NCBI RefSeq assembly: GCF_029892965.1
Contig: NZ_JARXWN010000003.1
Span: forward strand, 248,001 to 312,000
Direction: 5' to 3'
From: Dysgonomonas sp. PF1-14
GTDB taxonomy: Bacteria; Bacteroidota; Bacteroidia; Bacteroidales; Dysgonomonadaceae
DNA length: 64,000 nt
Part shown: piece after piece, positions 62,493 through 64,000 of the stretch
Layout of the letters: every line of letters begins with the position of its first letter
Position numbering within the stretch: position 1 is the first letter of the stretch
Notes under the pieces: model-generated
Told to the model about the DNA's origin: nothing
Seen by the model: only the letters and a program-made list of their open reading frames with translations
Databases searched by the model: none
Program-made: the position numbers and the translations under genes

Positions 62493-64000
62493 ATGAATAA
62501 ATTTTCGGGAAACAGTGATGTGGAGCAGTATGCAAGCGAGGAAGAGATTGATCTGAGAGAGATCATATTTAAATATCTCCGATACTGGAAATGGATAATA
62601 TTGTCGTGTGCAATTTTTCTTATTATAGGTGTTTTCGTTTATCTGAAATCGGATAGGAAATATGAAATAACGACTTCTGTTTTATTGAAAGAGAATAAAA
62701 GCGGAGGAGGGGGCTCAAAAAGTGGAACCTTAGGTAGTCTGGAAGAATTAGGCCTGATAAGTACTACTAATAATATTGATAACGAAATAGCTGTTTTCTC
62801 TTCTCCTAACCTAATGAAACAGATTGTTTTATCGTTAGAACTTCAAACAGAGTACTTTGAAGATGGATTATTCCGTGATATAGAGGTTTACAAAAAATGT
62901 CCTTATTATGTTCGCTTAGAAGATACAAAACCGGATGATTTGAAGGGGGGTATAACTTTGACCTTAAATAAAAACTCATCAGGCGGAGTCAATGTGACAG
63001 GTGTCTATCAGTTGGCTAAAGAGGATCATAAGATTGATTCAAAGATGGATAACCTGCCTGGCTTTATGGAATTACCTGCCGGGTTAGGGCGGTTATATGT
63101 TTCTTTGCGTCCTGAAGTTCCTATAAAAGAGGAGGCCTCATATATCGTATATATTAAAAATGCTCAGAAAGTAGCTTATCAGTTGGCTAGCGAAGTTCGG
63201 ATAGAACCTACTACAAAAGCTGCTTCTGTATTGAGGATAAATTTACCTGTATTGAATGTCTCTAAAGGAATCGATGTGTTGAATGAGATCGTTGTTACCT
63301 ATAATAAGAATAATGTACAGGAGAATAACGAAATAGCAACCAATACATCCAAATTTATCAATGATCAGTTAAAAGACATTTCGGCTGAATTGAAAGTGGT
63401 AGAGGATGATGTGGTTAGTTTTAAGACTCAGCAGAGAATAACAGATCTGGGAACAGAGGCTAAGGTGTATGTTGAACAGACATCTCAGATACAAGATAAA
63501 AAGATAGAATTAGCTACACAGATTAAGACTATAGAACTAATAGAGAATTTTATACAAAGTCCGGATAACAACTCAAAGTTAATACCAAATCTGGGGATAT
63601 CAGATCCGGGATTAGCCTCTGTTATTGGAGAATATAACAGTCTATTGTTGGCTTATCAGCGATTGGAACGAAGTGCCAGTGAAAATAATCCGGCTCGAAT
63701 AAAAGCTTTATCTGAACTGAATAATACCAGACAGGGCATTTCAGGTTCGGTAAATAACATTAAACGAGCATTGGATATATCGAAATCGGAAGTAGATAAA
63801 CAATATTCATCTATAGCTTCACGTATCCAATCTGTACCGATGATGGAAAGAGGATTGCTCGAAAGAACTCGTCAACAGGAAATTAAGCAAGCTCTATTTA
63901 TCTACCTGATGCAAGTAAATCTTGAAACAGGTATAACGATGGCTTCTACATCGGACAAAGCTAAGGTAATTACAGATCCGGTAATTCCGGATTCACCTAT
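62493..64000 (+). CDS. Wzc/Wzz-like chain-length or tyrosine-kinase protein, N-terminal part (cut by window end)
   Basis: The frame from the ATG at 62493 is open to the window edge (502 codons). EEEIDLREIIFKYLRYWKWIILSCAIFLIIGVFVYL is the Wzz domain with its first membrane helix. A GlyGlySerLys-rich loop follows, and then the long periplasmic coiled coil (ISAELKVVEDDVVSFKTQQR, LLERTRQQEIKQALFIYLMQ). The tail TSDKAKVITDPVIPDSP is the usual link before the second helix and a cytoplasmic kinase domain, which would lie beyond the window. Whether the kinase is fused cannot be seen. Confidence 0.9.
   Translation, partial: MNKFSGNSDVEQYASEEEIDLREIIFKYLRYWKWIILSCAIFLIIGVFVYLKSDRKYEITTSVLLKENKSGGGGSKSGTLGSLEELGLISTTNNIDNEIAVFSSPNLMKQIVLSLELQTEYFEDGLFRDIEVYKKCPYYVRLEDTKPDDLKGGITLTLNKNSSGGVNVTGVYQLAKEDHKIDSKMDNLPGFMELPAGLGRLYVSLRPEVPIKEEASYIVYIKNAQKVAYQLASEVRIEPTTKAASVLRINLPVLNVSKGIDVLNEIVVTYNKNNVQENNEIATNTSKFINDQLKDISAELKVVEDDVVSFKTQQRITDLGTEAKVYVEQTSQIQDKKIELATQIKTIELIENFIQSPDNNSKLIPNLGISDPGLASVIGEYNSLLLAYQRLERSASENNPARIKALSELNNTRQGISGSVNNIKRALDISKSEVDKQYSSIASRIQSVPMMERGLLERTRQQEIKQALFIYLMQVNLETGITMASTSDKAKVITDPVIPDSP

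Overview
The window looks like ordinary chromosome from a member of the Bacteroidales, most probably a Dysgonomonas- or Parabacteroides-like bacterium. The order rests on several things seen in the sequence: many promoter-like boxes of the Bacteroidetes form TAnnTTTG (often TATCTTTG or TACATTTG), few Shine-Dalgarno sites, and families largely confined to this phylum (DUF4270, DUF4834, DUF4199, a DUF6056-like protein, an HU-like/SPOR protein, the short glycogen-synthase-like protein beside panC). The genus is a guess. No rRNA, tRNA, CRISPR array, complete IS or prophage was found.

Layout. 1-12.2 kb: tail of a Fur regulator, purA, a membrane Zn-peptidase, two tandem metallophosphoesterases, recN, a sugar aminotransferase, purB, a Gly/Arg-rich rRNA pseudouridine synthase and asnS. 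12.2-19.9 kb: a secreted unknown, an orphan terminase-small-subunit-like HTH protein, a glycosyltransferase plus a large membrane protein, a LysE exporter, a DUF4270 lipoprotein and a glycogen-synthase-like protein. 20.1-26.4 kb: panC-panD, a MATE transporter, a frameshifted small secreted protein, trmN6 and lon. 26.5-31.7 kb: small membrane and unknown proteins (one resembling Imm58 immunity proteins), a polyprenyl-type glycosyltransferase, a nitroreductase and mntP. 31.8-40.8 kb (minus strand): a proteostasis/repair block tig, lipoprotein, clpP, clpX, recQ, coaD and an S41 protease. 41-46.3 kb: an outer-membrane-type protein, a Crp regulator translationally coupled to a GH3-family protein, a frameshifted helical-repeat gene, a tandem pair of paralogues and a DUF805 protein. 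46.7-50 kb: the oxidative pentose phosphate genes gnd-zwf-pgl. 50.3-58.4 kb: upp, aroE, an OmpH-like lipoprotein, pepD, a DsbA/FrnE protein, a beta-helix lipoprotein, a frameshifted secreted endonuclease/phosphatase-like gene and a MarR regulator. 58.5-59.6 kb: rpsF-rpsR-rplI. 59.7-64 kb: an HU/SPOR membrane protein, gmhA and the start of an exopolysaccharide export operon (Wza-like, then a Wzc/Wzz-like protein cut by the window end).

The most interesting signals are non-coding. A 183-bp MITE-like element has 19-bp terminal inverted repeats, and a solo copy of the same end lies 7 kb away; both abut the U-tract of an intrinsic terminator. The clpX promoter appears to overlap the clpP terminator, with its -33 box in the hairpin. 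An REP-like cluster of small hairpins sits between two imperfect direct repeats. Several genes seem to start at or next to the transcription start. rplI carries a near-perfect Shine-Dalgarno site inside the operon for two proteins (bS6, bS18) that help hide the anti-Shine-Dalgarno in Bacteroidetes ribosomes. Three genes are each broken by a single-base indel in a short run of identical bases, so sequencing error must be excluded first. I did not find a convincing new multi-gene system.
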